From Prorocentrum cordatum (Eukaryota; Sar; Dinophyceae; Prorocentrales; Prorocentraceae), in NCBI GenBank assembly GCA_963575745.1, contig CAUYUJ010019882.1:669159-733158 (forward strand): DNA of 64,000 nucleotides. The letters run 5' to 3'. The notes under the pieces are model-generated. The model was not told where the DNA came from. It searched no databases and worked only from the letters and a program-made list of their open reading frames with translations. A program made the position numbers and the translations under genes. Positions within the stretch are counted from its first letter, which is position 1; every line of letters starts with the position of its first letter. Positions 10,330 to 20,800 of this stretch are shown piece after piece.

Positions 10330-13300
10330 CGCAGCGGGGCACCCTCGGCGCCATCGGACGGGCCGAGGAGCTGGACGTGTACCTGGCGCGGGGCTGCGAC
10401 ACCCTCGACGTAGAGGTCTGCGGTACCCTGACCGGGCGGGAGTTGTTCCATGGCCTCAAGCGCGCCTGCGAGCACGCGAAGCACGCGATGCAGGCGGTGA
10501 ACTGGCCGACGACGGTGACGAACAGGATGGCGCACGGCATCGCCGCCTTCTGTTGGGGGGGGCGGGACCACAAGGATCTGGCCGAGTGGTCGATCTCCGT
10601 GGCTGATTTTCCCCATTGCAAAGCAGAGGTGTTCGACGCCTACACCATGCCCACCACGTGCAAGCTCGAGCCGCGCCCCCGGCACCCGGTCGTCTTCTCT
10701 CAGTGGGTAAGGCAGGCCGAGAACGCCATCACCGTCTTCGGGCTGGTCTACGGGCGGATGCACGAGCCCGAGCGACGCCGAGCCCTGGAGACCCTCCGCC
10801 TTGCCTACGAGGAGGACGACGTGGCCTTCCCAGCAGACTATGTGTACAGCCTTTGGGAGGAGCTTGCTGCAACCTGGTGCGAGCAGCTTCGGGAAAAGCG
10901 AAGGGAGGTGTGCCGCATCCTGGGGCTCACCAACCCGCGCCGGGAGGACATCAAAACCATCGCCCTCGCCCCTGCAGGACCGTCTGGGAGCGCGTGGCTG
11001 ACATTCCCGAACGTGTACGACCTCGACGCACCGGACGGGTACTACCAGGTGGTGTGCGTCCCTCGCCAGGCCCGGCGGCTGCAGAGGTTCCTTCATCAGA
11101 ACCTCCACGCCGGCCCCTCGAGGACCCCCAAGGCTGGGAAGGCTGACGAACACGCCCCAGCAGATCAGGAGGCGCCCACCGGAGCTGGCCCAGGCACTGG
11201 AAAGGCAGGGGCCGCAGTCAAGAAGGCTGCTGCTAAGAAGCGGCCCGCCGCTCGGGCGTACCCAGCAGGGAAGGCGCTGACGTCCAGCGAGATCGGGCGC
11301 TCAGTTAAGCATGCCCCCCGGGACAAGAACGGGAAGGTCATCTGCTGGGACGCCTGTACCTGGGCTGGCTGCCCCAAGGCGGCAGGGACTTGCGCCCACT
11401 CCCACGAGGCCATCAAGGGGCTTGGCAGCCTGGACTGGACCGTGCAGGCGCAGCTCATCAGGCGCGGCGGCCTGAAGTCTGGCGCTAAGGTCGACCCCGC
11501 CTCGGTCGACGGGCGGGTGGCTCAGCTCAGGGCCCAGGCCAAGGCCGAAGCAGACAGCAAAAGAGCTGGGGGAGGCGCCGGAGAAGGTCCCGGGGCCCCT
11601 GCGGGGGGCAGCCGAGCGGGAGGCTCGCCGGCTGTTTGGTCCCCCCCAGCTGCCTTCGACGAGATTCAGACCACCGCCCTCGAGGAGGAGCTCAGGCAAG
11701 CCGTCCAGGGCCCCGAGGAGGACTGGTTGCTGGACGCCCACGCCAACGCGCCCGCGGTGGAGGGGGCCAGTGAGACGACTCATCCCGCTGCTCTCGAAAG
11801 ATGGAACATCATCGAGAAGATCCTGGAGAGCGGGACCATCGCGACGCTGGGCGACATCAGCGACTACCTGCATTCACACGCCCTGGCCAGGCTTGCACGT
11901 GCCAGCTCAGAAGGCATCTCCCTGAGCTTGGAGGAAGTATTGCTGGAGGCGACTCGGGACGGGGGGCCAACCCTCGCCGAGGAAGCCGGTCGGGCCCTCG
12001 ACAGGCTGGGATCAAAGGCGGCGAGGAGCAGCACTCAGGACCTCAGTATTGGAGGAGCCTCCTGGGACGAGGAGGCTGGAGTTGGCCGCGGGAAGCTCAC
12101 GGTGCAAGACCAAGAATGGGACTATCTCGACTTCCAGGACGAGCTTCAGCCCGACGAAGAGATGAGAACCCGGCTCGGCCTCAAGGAAGGCGACGCAGAG
12201 CTCAGGCAGTGTCTGGTGCTCCACATCGCGGCCGCCCTGCTTTGGGGGGATAAGGAGCCTGATGCGCCGGCCGTGAAGGCCCTGGCTGCTCAGCTCCGCC
12301 GCGAGTTGTGGGATGGAGCCACCACCGCCTCCGCCGCATTGGGGGATGCACCTCCCTTCGTCTCACCACGTGAAGCCGAGCTCCGGATGCACTGCCATGA
12401 TGTCCAGCACCCGCACCACGACAAGGACTTCAGGTGCATCTCGGTATTCCCCCTGAGTGCCCTCAACACAACCACCGTCCGGGTCTGGAGGATCAACCAC
12501 TGGAACCAGCTCGAGATCGACTCCGTCCTGCCGACGCAGACCAGCGAGAGGGAAGTCCACGTCATGATCCACCGAGGGCACATGCGGGTGCTCAAGCCAC
12601 CGGTCATCGGCGGCCAGAGTCCCAACAAGCGAGGCCGGGCATTTGGGGAGATCCTCAAGACCTGGACGCTAGCTGGGAAACCCGTCCGCGACCTACTCAC
12701 AGTCGGCTGGGAGATGTACCTGGAGTCAGAGGAGGTCGCGGGGCCCGTGATCCCGAGCCGGCCCCCGCCCTGCCTGCACTGCAAACGTATGCAGCAGGCT
12801 CAGCTCCCAACGCGGGAGGGCGCAGTCGGGAACCAGGAGCTCGAGGAGGAGGACTTCTCCGGCCTCGCACCGCTCCTGCGCAGACCCGCCTTCGCGTGGG
12901 GCATCCGCACTCGCGAGATCTTCGCAGGGACAGGGAACTGGACCAAGGCGATGCGAGAAGCTGGACTCCAGACGGCCCCATCTGTCGAGTATTTCCAGGA
13001 CCCCCTGGCCCAGACCGGGCCCCAGGAGGAGCACGACATCCTCGATCCCCAAGTGCGAGAGAGGCTCCTCCTCGACGCGGGGGCAGCGCCAGGCCCCGAC
13101 GAGGCGAACGTCTACCAGTTGGCCCCCCCGTGCACAACCCACTCAGCCTGGTGCCTCAAGAACGGCGGGACCCGCACGTTTGAGCACCCGGACGGCGACG
13201 GGGCGGTCCAGGCGGAGATCGACAGCAACATCATGACCGACTTCGCCGCCGACCTCTGCGAGCGCCTCGACGCCAACGATCGAGAGTGGATGCTCGAGAA

Positions 13301-14810
13301 CACGGCCAGCGATGGACGCTACCCGAAGATCTGGGACAGGGCCAGGATCAAGCAGCTGCAGAAGCGCACAGGAGCACGGATTATCTCCGTCGCCATGTGC
13401 GAGTGGGGGCTAGGGCCCCCAGAGGAGCCTGCGAAACGGCACCGCAAGCTGACGTTCTGGATGGTCTCGAAGGGCCTCTACCCCTGGGCGCTCTCTCTGG
13501 CGAGGCGCTGCACCAACCAGCACGAACACGTCGCCCTGGAGGGGCCTCTCCCCTACGACCTGACCCAGGCCCAGATCGACCACTACAACTCCTCCAAGCT
13601 CTCGCTCAGTCAGCCCGAGCAGAAGGACATCCTGAGCCTGACCAATCGACTAGCCCTGGCAGGCGCGCAGGCTCAGGGTCTCGCCGCAGATACCAAGACC
13701 CTGGAAACCCCACAGCTCGGACCCGAGCTGCTGCGCCCACTGAACGACCTCGTCGGCAAGCTGGGGCCCGTGAACTTCCACTGGAGCCGGGTCGAACCAC
13801 GCACCGGGAAGGCCTTCGAGGACCTCCCGGAGGGCGCCGTGGCCTTGTACTACGGACGTGATCGAGCCAACAGTTTCGTGGCCAAGATCTCACACCGGTC
13901 GCCCCCGTGCCTGCGCGGGGGCGGGCGCGTCCTCAGCGGAGCTCCCCCACTGGCCAAGGCACTGCGGGAGGAGTTGAGCATTCTCGGCTTCCAGGTCGGT
14001 CAGCGTGGACTACGTCGCACCCGCTACGCCGGCCAGTACCCGACGAGGCTGTGCGCTGCCTGGGCCGAGGTCGTCAAGGCCGCGGGAGCGGGGACCTCCC
14101 CCGCGAAGCTCCTGAAGAAGCTTGAGCCCATCGTCACGACGAGGGCCGGAGACAAAATGGCGGCGGGAGCCGGCGACGGGGTTCACCTGGCGGAACCCCC
14201 CCCTCCTTTTCGCATCTTGGACGGGCCAGTCACGGAGAAGGAGGCGGAGGAAGACCATCCAGCTGAGCTCAGAGGATGGCAATGCGCGAACAGAGGCAAG
14301 AAGAGAGGAGGGTGGAAACGCAACAAGGCGAGAAAGAGGGATCCCGACCGAGGAGCACCACCACCGGGCCCTGGAGGAGATGGCGGAGACGACGAACCTG
14401 GGGGAGACGAAGGAGAAGGAGAGGAGGAAGAGGAAGAGAAGGAGCCGCCCAGGAGGGTCAAGAAGTCCAGGCAAGCCGAGCAGCAAGCCGATGAGCCAGT
14501 CAGGGTGATCCTTCCACAGCGTGGGGATCGATGGATACCAATCCCGGGGGGCCCCATGTACGCGCACGAGCCAGAGCGTCCTCATAACCTGCAGATGGCT
14601 GCGCGACGACGTCCTCAGCCCCGAGGAGCTTCGCCTGTTCGTCTACACCGACGAGGGGGACACCGCAGGAGCCGAGGGACCTCCCTTAGAAGACGACGAT
14701 CGTGTCGAGCCCGGGGAACGCCTAATCCTGTGGATCGGGAAAGAGGACATCGGGAACTGGGCAGCCTGGGCGCCGCGCTGGATCAAGAGGGCCGCGGACG
14801 AGGAGCGTGA
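10107..14810 (+). CDS. Retrotransposon ORF2, Gag-like + zinc finger + MTase-like lobe
   Basis: 1567 residues from an ATG at 10107, in the -1 frame relative to ORF1. Residues about 50-340 are helical and charged as in Gag proteins. A CCCH-like cluster follows (C417, C422, C429, H433). Residues about 930-1135 look like the catalytic lobe of a C5 cytosine methyltransferase: motif I REIFAGTGNW (F939-G943), motif IV QLAPPCTTHS with the candidate nucleophile C1009, motif VI MLENTAS (E1064, N1065), and a late MCEWGLGPPEEPAKRHRKLT block. Motifs IX/X are not present here. The C-terminus is acidic/basic low complexity. The last part (after about 14590) looks out of frame, and the coding signal moves to ORF3. 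Confidence 0.8.
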   Translation: MFTNRSAYGHGGLVKTPGQPDRRYAAGAGEGEPSAAFSTYAQVLQNGQEQQHLDNMRLLQAVDSLRRSGEEEKVAQRGTLGAIGRAEELDVYLARGCDTLDVEVCGTLTGRELFHGLKRACEHAKHAMQAVNWPTTVTNRMAHGIAAFCWGGRDHKDLAEWSISVADFPHCKAEVFDAYTMPTTCKLEPRPRHPVVFSQWVRQAENAITVFGLVYGRMHEPERRRALETLRLAYEEDDVAFPADYVYSLWEELAATWCEQLREKRREVCRILGLTNPRREDIKTIALAPAGPSGSAWLTFPNVYDLDAPDGYYQVVCVPRQARRLQRFLHQNLHAGPSRTPKAGKADEHAPADQEAPTGAGPGTGKAGAAVKKAAAKKRPAARAYPAGKALTSSEIGRSVKHAPRDKNGKVICWDACTWAGCPKAAGTCAHSHEAIKGLGSLDWTVQAQLIRRGGLKSGAKVDPASVDGRVAQLRAQAKAEADSKRAGGGAGEGPGAPAGGSRAGGSPAVWSPPAAFDEIQTTALEEELRQAVQGPEEDWLLDAHANAPAVEGASETTHPAALERWNIIEKILESGTIATLGDISDYLHSHALARLARASSEGISLSLEEVLLEATRDGGPTLAEEAGRALDRLGSKAARSSTQDLSIGGASWDEEAGVGRGKLTVQDQEWDYLDFQDELQPDEEMRTRLGLKEGDAELRQCLVLHIAAALLWGDKEPDAPAVKALAAQLRRELWDGATTASAALGDAPPFVSPREAELRMHCHDVQHPHHDKDFRCISVFPLSALNTTTVRVWRINHWNQLEIDSVLPTQTSEREVHVMIHRGHMRVLKPPVIGGQSPNKRGRAFGEILKTWTLAGKPVRDLLTVGWEMYLESEEVAGPVIPSRPPPCLHCKRMQQAQLPTREGAVGNQELEEEDFSGLAPLLRRPAFAWGIRTREIFAGTGNWTKAMREAGLQTAPSVEYFQDPLAQTGPQEEHDILDPQVRERLLLDAGAAPGPDEANVYQLAPPCTTHSAWCLKNGGTRTFEHPDGDGAVQAEIDSNIMTDFAADLCERLDANDREWMLENTASDGRYPKIWDRARIKQLQKRTGARIISVAMCEWGLGPPEEPAKRHRKLTFWMVSKGLYPWALSLARRCTNQHEHVALEGPLPYDLTQAQIDHYNSSKLSLSQPEQKDILSLTNRLALAGAQAQGLAADTKTLETPQLGPELLRPLNDLVGKLGPVNFHWSRVEPRTGKAFEDLPEGAVALYYGRDRANSFVAKISHRSPPCLRGGGRVLSGAPPLAKALREELSILGFQVGQRGLRRTRYAGQYPTRLCAAWAEVVKAAGAGTSPAKLLKKLEPIVTTRAGDKMAAGAGDGVHLAEPPPPFRILDGPVTEKEAEEDHPAELRGWQCANRGKKRGGWKRNKARKRDPDRGAPPPGPGGDGGDDEPGGDEGEGEEEEEEKEPPRRVKKSRQAEQQADEPVRVILPQRGDRWIPIPGGPMYAHEPERPHNLQMAARRRPQPRGASPVRLHRRGGHRRSRGTSLRRRRSCRARGTPNPVDRERGHRELGSLGAALDQEGRGRGA
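14521..14810 (+). other. ORF2/ORF3 overlap, candidate +1 frameshift zone
   Basis: ORF2 (codon starts divisible by 3) and ORF3 (remainder 1) overlap here. Protein-like composition moves from ORF2 to ORF3 near 14590. A homopolymeric GGGGGG-CCCC stretch lies at about 14548-14557. The ORF1/ORF2 overlap at 10107-10329 needs a -1 shift or internal initiation. Confidence 0.5.
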
Positions 14811-17800
14811 GGAGGCGCCGTGGCACCGCAGCGAGGCCACCCCCGCATCCCACCGCAGCGTCACGCTGAGGATCGCCGACCGCGTCAGCTCCCAGGGCTT
14901 TGGCAGCCCAGAGCTCGGCGCTGTCTGGAACAGGCGGGCCCCCCCGCCGCACTCAGGAGGGAGGCGTTTCCAGCAGGCTGCCGCCCAAGCCCTCCAGAGA
15001 CAAAGCCGCGAGGCGCCCGCTGGAGGGTCCAGCAGCGGAGGCAGCTCAGCCGACAGCATCAAGCTGGAGAGCATAAGGAGGAAGCTCGAAGCTGCCAAGG
15101 CCGCCGAGGTAGGTGTCCTGGAGGAGGAGGAGAAGCGCATCAAGGAGCTGCAAATACAGCTGGCAGAGGCTAAGGAGCGCCGTCGGGCCCGTCGTGCGAG
15201 GGATGCCGGCAAGCGCGAAGCAGAGCAAGCGCGAGCCGGGCATCCCCGCCGGGCCAGCTCAGAACCCCCCAGCGGGCAAGGCGCGGCCACCCCTCTCGAT
15301 CCAGCCTGGGAGGACGAGACCCCGCTGCCCTCAGCCATCCTGGATGGGGAGAACAAGTGCCACGAAGCGGAGTGCATCTTGAATAACCTGCTCGGGGTTC
15401 CAGCTGACGATCCCACGGGACCTGATCGGAGGAGGAGAGCGCGGGAGCTCCTGATCGAGGGCATCAGCTCCATGTTCGAGGACCTACCGCGGAGCTGGAC
15501 CGGCACCCCCTACGAGGAGCAAGGCGAGATCGCGAGCGAGTACGTTGACATCCTCGAGAAGCTGACCCGCAAGATGGTGAAAGCAGGGGAGCTGGACGAC
15601 ACCCCCGCAAAGAAGCGCCGGAGAATTGTTTACGAGAAGGCGGAGGAGGAACCCACGAGCGACGACGAGGACGCCGACGAGAGCTCAGAAGACGAGGTGG
15701 TGGAGAAGCCGTACGCGAGGACCGAGGAGGGAATAGACCCCCCCCTCCCAGAGGGTCCAGATCCCCTGAGCCTCTGGCCCGGGCAAGCGGAGGCGGCCAG
15801 GCGGAGCAGGGAGGAGACTCTCCAGAGCTCTCCTGGGGCCAGCGGCAGCGGAGGCCCCGCCCCCGCCGCAGGCGCAGAGCTACCGCCGAGTGCACCTCCA
15901 CCGCCCGAGGTACTGGAGACTCCCTCAGACCCAGCCCAGCATCGGAAGAGCAGACTCCCCGCCACGATCCCCCAGAAAGCCGCACCAACGAGGAGAAGCC
16001 GCTCGGCCATGACAGTCGTGGAAGCAGCCAGGCGTGCCGCAGGCAGGTCGACGACCTCCAGCGGAGACCCCCCCACTGGGGGGGCCGACGCCGGCAGCGC
16101 AGGGACGTCCGGAGAAAAGCTCACACTCAGGCCCAAGCCGAGATCACTGGGTGCCCAGCTGCGCGCCACCTCCAAGGGAAAGCCATCGCAGCCCAGACCC
16201 CGCCAAGATGATCCAGCCAGGCCGCTCGTGCCCCCGGATCACGCAGTCAGGCCCCTGGTGAGACCTCCAGGGTGGCGCCCGCTTCTCCCTGGGCAACTCG
16301 CCCGGCCGCCGGGGATGCCGCCGATGATGCCGCCCCCTTGGCCATCCCCTCCGCGGGGAGGCCGCTGTGGAGGACCCCCTTTAGGGGAGGCGCCGGCGGC
16401 GCCGAGCGGTGGGAGGGCACAGGAGGAGGCGCGCGACTACGTCAAGTGGTGCGCGGACCACCCCACCTTCCAGCCCGAGAAGGTGCCAGAGGTCGTGAAG
16501 CGGGGCAACTCACTCCTCCGCCTCGCCGGCAGCATCGAGAGGGCTGCCGAGTTGCTGAAGCACGCGCGGGAGGAGGTCCATGGGAACCCGCTGGGCGGAG
16601 TACTTCAAGAAGACGTGCAGAAGTCCTTGGACCCGCACCACGCCGCCTACCTCCGGGCTATGGCCACCGGGGGAGTACCCGTGCGACGCACGGAGGAGCG
16701 GACGCGCACGCAGGCCAAGTCGCACTCCTCGGCGGTGGACCACGCGCTGGAGATGTTCGAGAAGGCCTGGAAGGACAGCCGCTACGGCGTTGTCCTCTGG
16801 GCCTCGGACGAGGTCGAGGACGTGCTCGCCGCCTCGGCACTGGTCGAGTCGCCCAGCGGGAGGGTCCCCAAAATGTTGCCGGATCGGACCATCTCGAAAG
16901 AGGGCCGGCCGATCCACGACATGCGGGCGGCCAACGCCTTCTCCCCGAAGGAGCAGCACCCGCCAGCGAAGCAGCCCCTCCACAGGGGGCTTGCGAGGCT
17001 CAGCCTCTGGTGGGGGGCGAGGCACCCGGGCGTCCAGCAGGTGGTGGCGAAGCGCGACGTGGCCAGGGCCTTCAAGTGGCACCACCTGGAGCCAGCTGCC
17101 GTGCCAGAGTTCGGGACGACGCTCCCGGGCAAGGAGGTCGGGGTGCCAGGGCGAGTTATCCTGATCCACGGCGTGCTGGTCTTCGGCTGGGCCGGCAGCC
17201 CGGGCGAGTACATGGCGTTCGCCTGGGCGGCCAAGAGCGAGCACGAGAGGAGGAAGCCGCCGGCGCCCAGGATCAACGATACCGTCAGGTACGCCTCCAA
17301 GTGGCTCATGGACGACGGGGTCGTCCTCGAGCCGCGGGTGGGCCTCCGACCCTGGCTCTCGGCCGAGGAGCTCGACGGGGCCATGAAGCGAGTCTGGGGC
17401 CCGGACGCAGTTAACGAGGAGAAGCTGGACGTCGAGGGGGAGTTCGCGGCAGAACAGTTGATCTGGGGCCTCCTCATGAATTTCGACACGAAGGTGGTCA
17501 GGCTCCCAGAACCCAAATGCATCAAAGCTCAGTACCTGCTCGCCCTCCCGGAGCTCAGGGGATCCAGGCGGGTCCCGCTGAAGGTCGCCCAAGAGCTGCG
17601 AGGCTGTGCCCAGTTCTGGGCGTCAGCACAGCCAGCACTCCGCCCCGAGCTTCCCGCCCTGGACCGACTCCTCAGCAGCGGGACGAGCTGGGCAGAACCG
17701 AAGGGTACGCCTGAGGAAGTCGAGCTCGCCTGGGAGGAGTGGGACGCGTCAGTGGGGTTTCTGAGGATGCTCTTCGATGTCCCGGAGGCCTGGAGCACGA

Positions 17801-20800
17801 CCTTCCAGGCCAGCTTCACGCAGGCCCTGTCGGTGCGCGAACGCCTAGCCTTGCCAGGGACAGCACGTACCACAAGGTGGACGGGCGGAGACGCTACCAC
17901 CTCCTCGATCGGTGCCATCGACTGGGGGAGCGCGACTGCAGGGGAGGCCGCGCCGACGCCAGAGTACATGGCCACGGACGCCGGACCACTGCCCGAGGCC
18001 CTGAGTCACGCGGTCAGAGGCGAGAGTGGCGAGGAAGGCTGGATCATAGCGGTGGTCGAGCTGCTGGCGGTGGTCGCGTTGGCCACGAAGCAGGGCTCGA
18101 AGTGGGAAGGCGAGCCGGTATTTTACGTCACGGACAACCAGAATGTGAAGGCCTGGCTCACCAAGAGAAGCCCCAAGAACGCCCTGGCCCGCCACCTGAT
18201 ACGTCTGGTGGAAAGGATCGAAGCCATGCACGGATGCCGCATCGTCTCGTTCTTCGTGAGGACCTACCATAATGAAGTGGCCGACTGGCTTACCCGCGAA
18301 GAGGTCAAGAAGGTTCACGACACGCTGGCCACCTCAGGGTGGACGCGCCTAGAGCCTCCCGCAGCCTGGGGCCAGATACTGGAGGACGCCAAGGAGCGCC
18401 TTCTCAGGCTCCCTGGAGAGACGGGCCCCGTGGCCGAGGCTGCCCTTCGACACCGAGCACTTCAGCGAGGACATGGACTGCCGAGAGCTCTCCCGCTCCG
18501 CGGGAAGCTGGGTCGAGAAGTGGGGAGCCTTATCAACCCGTACACGAAGGCCTTCAAGCGCCTCGGGGGATCGGAGCCCGAGGAGAACCAGAAGGTGGGA
18601 TGGCTCATGGCGTCGCTGTCCCTGGACCCCAAGGGCCGAGAGATGGAGGCTTTCCTCGTCGCAGCAACTCAGGAGAGCCCTGAAGTGGTGGTCGTGGATG
18701 CCCCAACCGGGGTCGACACAGCCAGGTTCGAGAAGGCACTTAAGCAGCTGGGCTACATGGTCTCGAAGTTCGAAGTGGTCTGCACGCACCACGGGGACGC
18801 CACGACGAGGACCAGGCGGGTGCTCGTGGGCGGACGTCGGAAAGCTGGGGTGGGCCTGGCGTGCATTAACATGCCGCCGGCCTGCTCCCGAGCTGCCAGC
18901 GTCAAGCCCCTCCTGGACCAGGGAAAGGACCACCTGTGGCTCGACCAACAAGGCGAGGTGTCATGGGACCCCCGCATCCAGTCCACCAGCGACCCCCTCC
19001 TCCTCAAGCCGGTCGGGCACCTCAAGAAGGATGGAGCGAAGCACCTGATCTACAGCGAGGAGGGGCCGGTGGGCACGATCCGCTGGCCCGGGGCGGAGCT
19101 CCAAGGACCCGGGGCGACGCTCCTCCGTGTCACCGGAGGGGGCGGAGGCACGGTCCGCGCCCTGACGCCCCAAGAGGTTTGGCGAGCGCAGGGAGGGACC
19201 AACGACGAGTGGACCCACTTGCGAGCCCAGGGCTTCACCGAGGACGAACTCCTCAAGGGCGCCGCCAGGGCGCTCCCGCCGAGGACCGCAGAGGCAGTGC
19301 TGACCGCGGTGACAGAGGCTCTCGACAGCACCAGCACTCAGCGGGCCGGGGTGCGCCATGACCCAGAGGAGCAAGCTGCGCGGGAGGCCACCAAGCGCTG
19401 GTTCCGCGCCTGGGCCCAGGCACCAGATCAGCCCGCCTTGGCACTGGCAGCAGAGGACGAGGCGAGGGCCGGAGGAGCGCTCACCGACGAGATGCACAAG
19501 AACCGCCGGCGCGCCCAAGCAGTCCGCTTCAAGATGATCGACGAGGACACGCTCATCGGGCCCCGGGAGGCCCCAGCCGCCGAGAAGGTCAAGCTGGATA
19601 AAAGTGTGACACGCTCGAAAAGTCCTCGCAAAAAGAGCCCTCGGCGTGCCAAAGGGATGCCAGCCACCGACTTGGTGAGGCCGCAAGCGCTGGGCGTGGC
19701 TCGGAAGACCAACTACCCCGGGAAGGAGCTCGCCCCCGCCGGCCGCGCTGAGCCTGGCGGAGCCAACTACGCCGGCTGGTTCGCGCAGCAGAAGATGGAG
19801 GCCATGCTGCAGAAACTCAGTGAAGGCACAAGGGCGGGTTACGAGGGGGGATGGCGGCTCTGGGTTGCCGTGCGCCAGGCGCAGGGGCTCAGCCCTTGGC
19901 TCCCAGGACGTGATCGCGAGGAGCGCCTGGCCGACGAAGAGGCGCTCATCAACTTCGCCGTCCTCTTAGCGCGGGTCGTCGGGAGGACCGAGGGGACCAT
20001 CAAGCAGAAGCTCTTCGCGGTGCGCTACGCCCACCTGGTGGCTGGCTATTCGGACCCCCTGCTCCACAGAGGCCGCCTCTGGAGCACGCTGGCAGGGCTG
20101 AAACGCTGGCAGGGGCCCGAGACCAAGCGGAAGAAGCCCGTCACGCCAGCCATGCTCGAATGGCTCCGCAGCTTTCTCCAGCAGGAGGCCAAGCTCCCCG
20201 AGGAGGATGCCGTGGTCATCTGGGCGGCCATCGTGACAGCGTTTTTCTTCCTCCTGAGGGCCTCAGAGTACCTCCTCCAGGACGGGCGCTCATGGTCCTT
20301 CGAGCGCGTGCTGCACGGCGAGGACGTGGAGCCCAAGGAGGGGAGGCGCGTGGCCAGCTTCCAGGACGCCGACGAGATGGTGATCTACATCAAGGGCAGC
20401 AAGACGGACCAGCTCAACGTCGGGACGGTGAGGAACCACTACCGCGCCGGCACATCGCTCTGCCCGATCGCGGCGATGGAGCGGCTCCAGGCTCACCATC
20501 CTCAGCGGATAAAGGGCACCGAGGAACGGCTGCCCCTTTTCCGCTGGGCGTCGGGTACACCGATCCGCAGGGCGGAGGTGCAGCACTTCCTGACGGTCGC
20601 GGGGCTGGCCGCCGGCCTCTCCGGGGAAGAGATCGGCAGCCACTCCCTGAGGATCGGCGGGGCAACTGCAATGTACCACGTGAACGAGGACCTCTCCCGA
20701 GTGCGCCGATTCGGGCGCTGGCAGTCGGACGCGTTCCACGGCTACCTGTGGGAGTCGCACGAGCCGATGAAGGGCATCTCCGGCAAGATGGCCAGGGACA

